A stretch of DNA of 5,686 bases from Candidatus Woesearchaeota archaeon (GTDB lineage: Archaea > Nanobdellota > Nanobdellia > Woesearchaeales > GW2011-AR4). The position numbers were made by a program, and so were the translations under genes. Below the pieces are notes generated by a model. That model did not search any database, was not told the origin of the DNA, and saw nothing but the letters and a program-made list of their open reading frames with translations. The stretch is taken from positions 1 to 5,686 of the forward strand of contig JACPMT010000073.1 in the NCBI GenBank assembly GCA_016185815.1, written 5' to 3'. Of the stretch, positions 4,873 to 5,686 are shown piece by piece; the stretch's first letter is position 1, and every line of letters starts with the position of its first letter.

Positions 4873-5634
4873 TTAACTTCCTCTCTCAATATAACAAGCC
4901 CCTTTGTTCTTAACTAAAGTTCCAATCGGGAGCACTATTGTGCTGTATTTTGTTTTTGCCAAGTCGTTTGCGCGCATCAGTTCGAATTTTGAAAGCTGTT
5001 CTGTCTTGAAGTCTTTGTTTGCAGTGAAATTATTTTTTAATGCATTGTAGACTTTTTCTTGGATTATTTTTTTATGCTGCAAAATAGATGTGACTTTTTC
5101 ATTGACAATATCCTTAGTTATATTTAACACCTTGGGCATCACCTCAAAATCAATATCATAAATCAAGGTGCCGTGCTGCAAATAAATCCCTTTGTCCATT
5201 GCCTTTGCCGCATTGCCCGAGATTTTTTTGCCGTCAACAACAATGTCATTCTTGTTTTCTAAACTTGCATTTATCCCCAAATCGCTTAAAGCATTAATGA
5301 TCCAGGAGCAAATCTCTTTGTAGGCGTTTTCTATGCTGTAATTAAAAACCCTTATCGGCGCTATAACACTGTATGTAAAGTCAGCTTTGTCATGAAAAAC
5401 AGCCCTTCCCCCGGTCATTCTCCTTACAACGCCAATATTGTGCTTTTTGCACGCATCCAGGTTGATCTCCTTTGGATTCTGGTAAGCCCCTATGGAGATA
5501 GAGCTTGGCTGCCATTTGTAAAACCTTATGGTTGGCAATTCCCTTTCATTAGCCACGCTCTCATAAATAGCATGGTCTATTGCCATGTTCATGGCTGCAT
5601 TATGGGTTTCCTGCTCTATAAGGCGCCAGTTCAT
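4873..5634 (-). CDS. lplA: Lipoate-protein ligase A / LipM-like family protein
   Basis: This member of the biotin/lipoate ligase fold family probably attaches lipoate (or octanoate) to the lipoyl lysine of E2. In its 253 residues the N-terminal half resembles Bacillus LipM (RFYKWQPSSISIGAYQNPKE, 37-56). The substrate-binding motif is RRMTGGRAVFHD (71-82), and the lysine equivalent to E. coli LplA Lys133 is Lys137 in GKKISGNA (135-142). LQHGTLIYDID (152-162) follows. The segment that holds the catalytic cysteine of LipM (Cys150) is replaced by the ligase-like NDIVVDGKKISG (129-140), which favours ligase over octanoyltransferase. The protein lacks the C-terminal domain of E. coli LplA, and no separate LplB gene is visible. 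The end is odd: after LAKTKYST (225-232) the family usually has a Trp-Asn-containing end, but this frame continues with 21 unrelated residues. The alternative frame encodes APDWNFS and then stops, so a 3' frameshift is possible. Ligase versus transferase is not settled. Confidence 0.85.
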   Translation of the reverse strand: MNWRLIEQETHNAAMNMAIDHAIYESVANERELPTIRFYKWQPSSISIGAYQNPKEINLDACKKHNIGVVRRMTGGRAVFHDKADFTYSVIAPIRVFNYSIENAYKEICSWIINALSDLGINASLENKNDIVVDGKKISGNAAKAMDKGIYLQHGTLIYDIDFEVMPKVLNITKDIVNEKVTSILQHKKIIQEKVYNALKNNFTANKDFKTEQLSKFELMRANDLAKTKYSTIVLPIGTLVKNKGACYIERGS

Positions 5635-5656
5635 AGAAGTAACTTTTGCATTTTGA

Positions 5657-5672
5657 TATATAAAATTTTGCT
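5657..5672 (-). promoter_or_regulatory. Archaeal-type core promoter of the lipoate ligase gene
   Basis: Read on the minus strand, TTTATATA (5664-5657) matches the classic archaeal TATA box and is preceded by the A-rich AGCAAAAT (5672-5665) as BRE. It ends 23 nt before the ATG at 5634, again the spacing of a leaderless transcript. No Shine-Dalgarno site is present. Confidence 0.62.
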
Positions 5673-5686
5673 ATTTAGAAAGTAGA

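Noticed and set aside
5392..5685. Plus-strand open frame of 97 codons at the right end
   Set aside because: It lies antisense within the well-supported lipoate ligase gene and its promoter, and its product resembles no protein family I know.

Overview
The window looks like a chromosome segment from an archaeon. Three observations support this. (1) Three of the genes have a TATA-like box whose 3' end lies only 23-24 nt before the start codon, which is the geometry of leaderless archaeal transcripts. (2) Purine-rich BRE-like sequence sits directly upstream of those boxes. (3) Arginine is coded almost entirely by AGA/AGG, 14 of 15 codons in the first complete gene. The DNA is moderately AT-rich. 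An uncultivated lineage such as DPANN or a Thermoplasmata-like group is possible, but the sequence does not fix the taxon. The proteins also resemble Bacillus PdhA, PdhB and LipM, so bacterial ancestry of the pathway genes is plausible.

Layout. At the left edge (1-112, minus strand) is the first 37 codons of an exported protein with a twin-arginine-type signal peptide. An 89-bp divergent promoter region (113-201) separates it from the plus-strand block pdhA (202-1266), pdhB (1506-2480) and pdhC (2684-3958). These encode E1-alpha, E1-beta and E2 of a 2-oxoacid dehydrogenase complex (pyruvate or branched-chain type). pdhC meets a convergent unknown gene (3955-4794, minus) tail to tail, with both stop codons in one TTAA. 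A lipoate-protein ligase/LipM-like gene (4873-5634, minus) follows, with its promoter at the right edge.

Functional logic. E1 decarboxylates a 2-oxoacid with thiamine diphosphate and passes the acyl group to the lipoyl lysine of E2 (Lys43), which transfers it to CoA. The LplA-like enzyme is the obvious candidate to lipoylate that lysine. E3 (dihydrolipoamide dehydrogenase) is absent from the window and must be encoded elsewhere.

The most unusual signal is in the two gaps inside the pdh block (239 and 203 nt, no genes). Each carries a copy of the same foldable element: an outer stem TAG/CTA with one bulged base, a GC/GC pair step, a tandem G-A mismatch, and an inner stem whose sequence differs between copies but stays paired. 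A GCGAAGC mini-hairpin and a shared AATAAAAAATTT tract follow. This looks like a duplicated structured RNA or DNA element of unknown role. Other points of interest are a possible frameshift at the end of the ligase gene, a closely matched core promoter shared by two distant genes, and an unrecognised, possibly GNAT-like protein.
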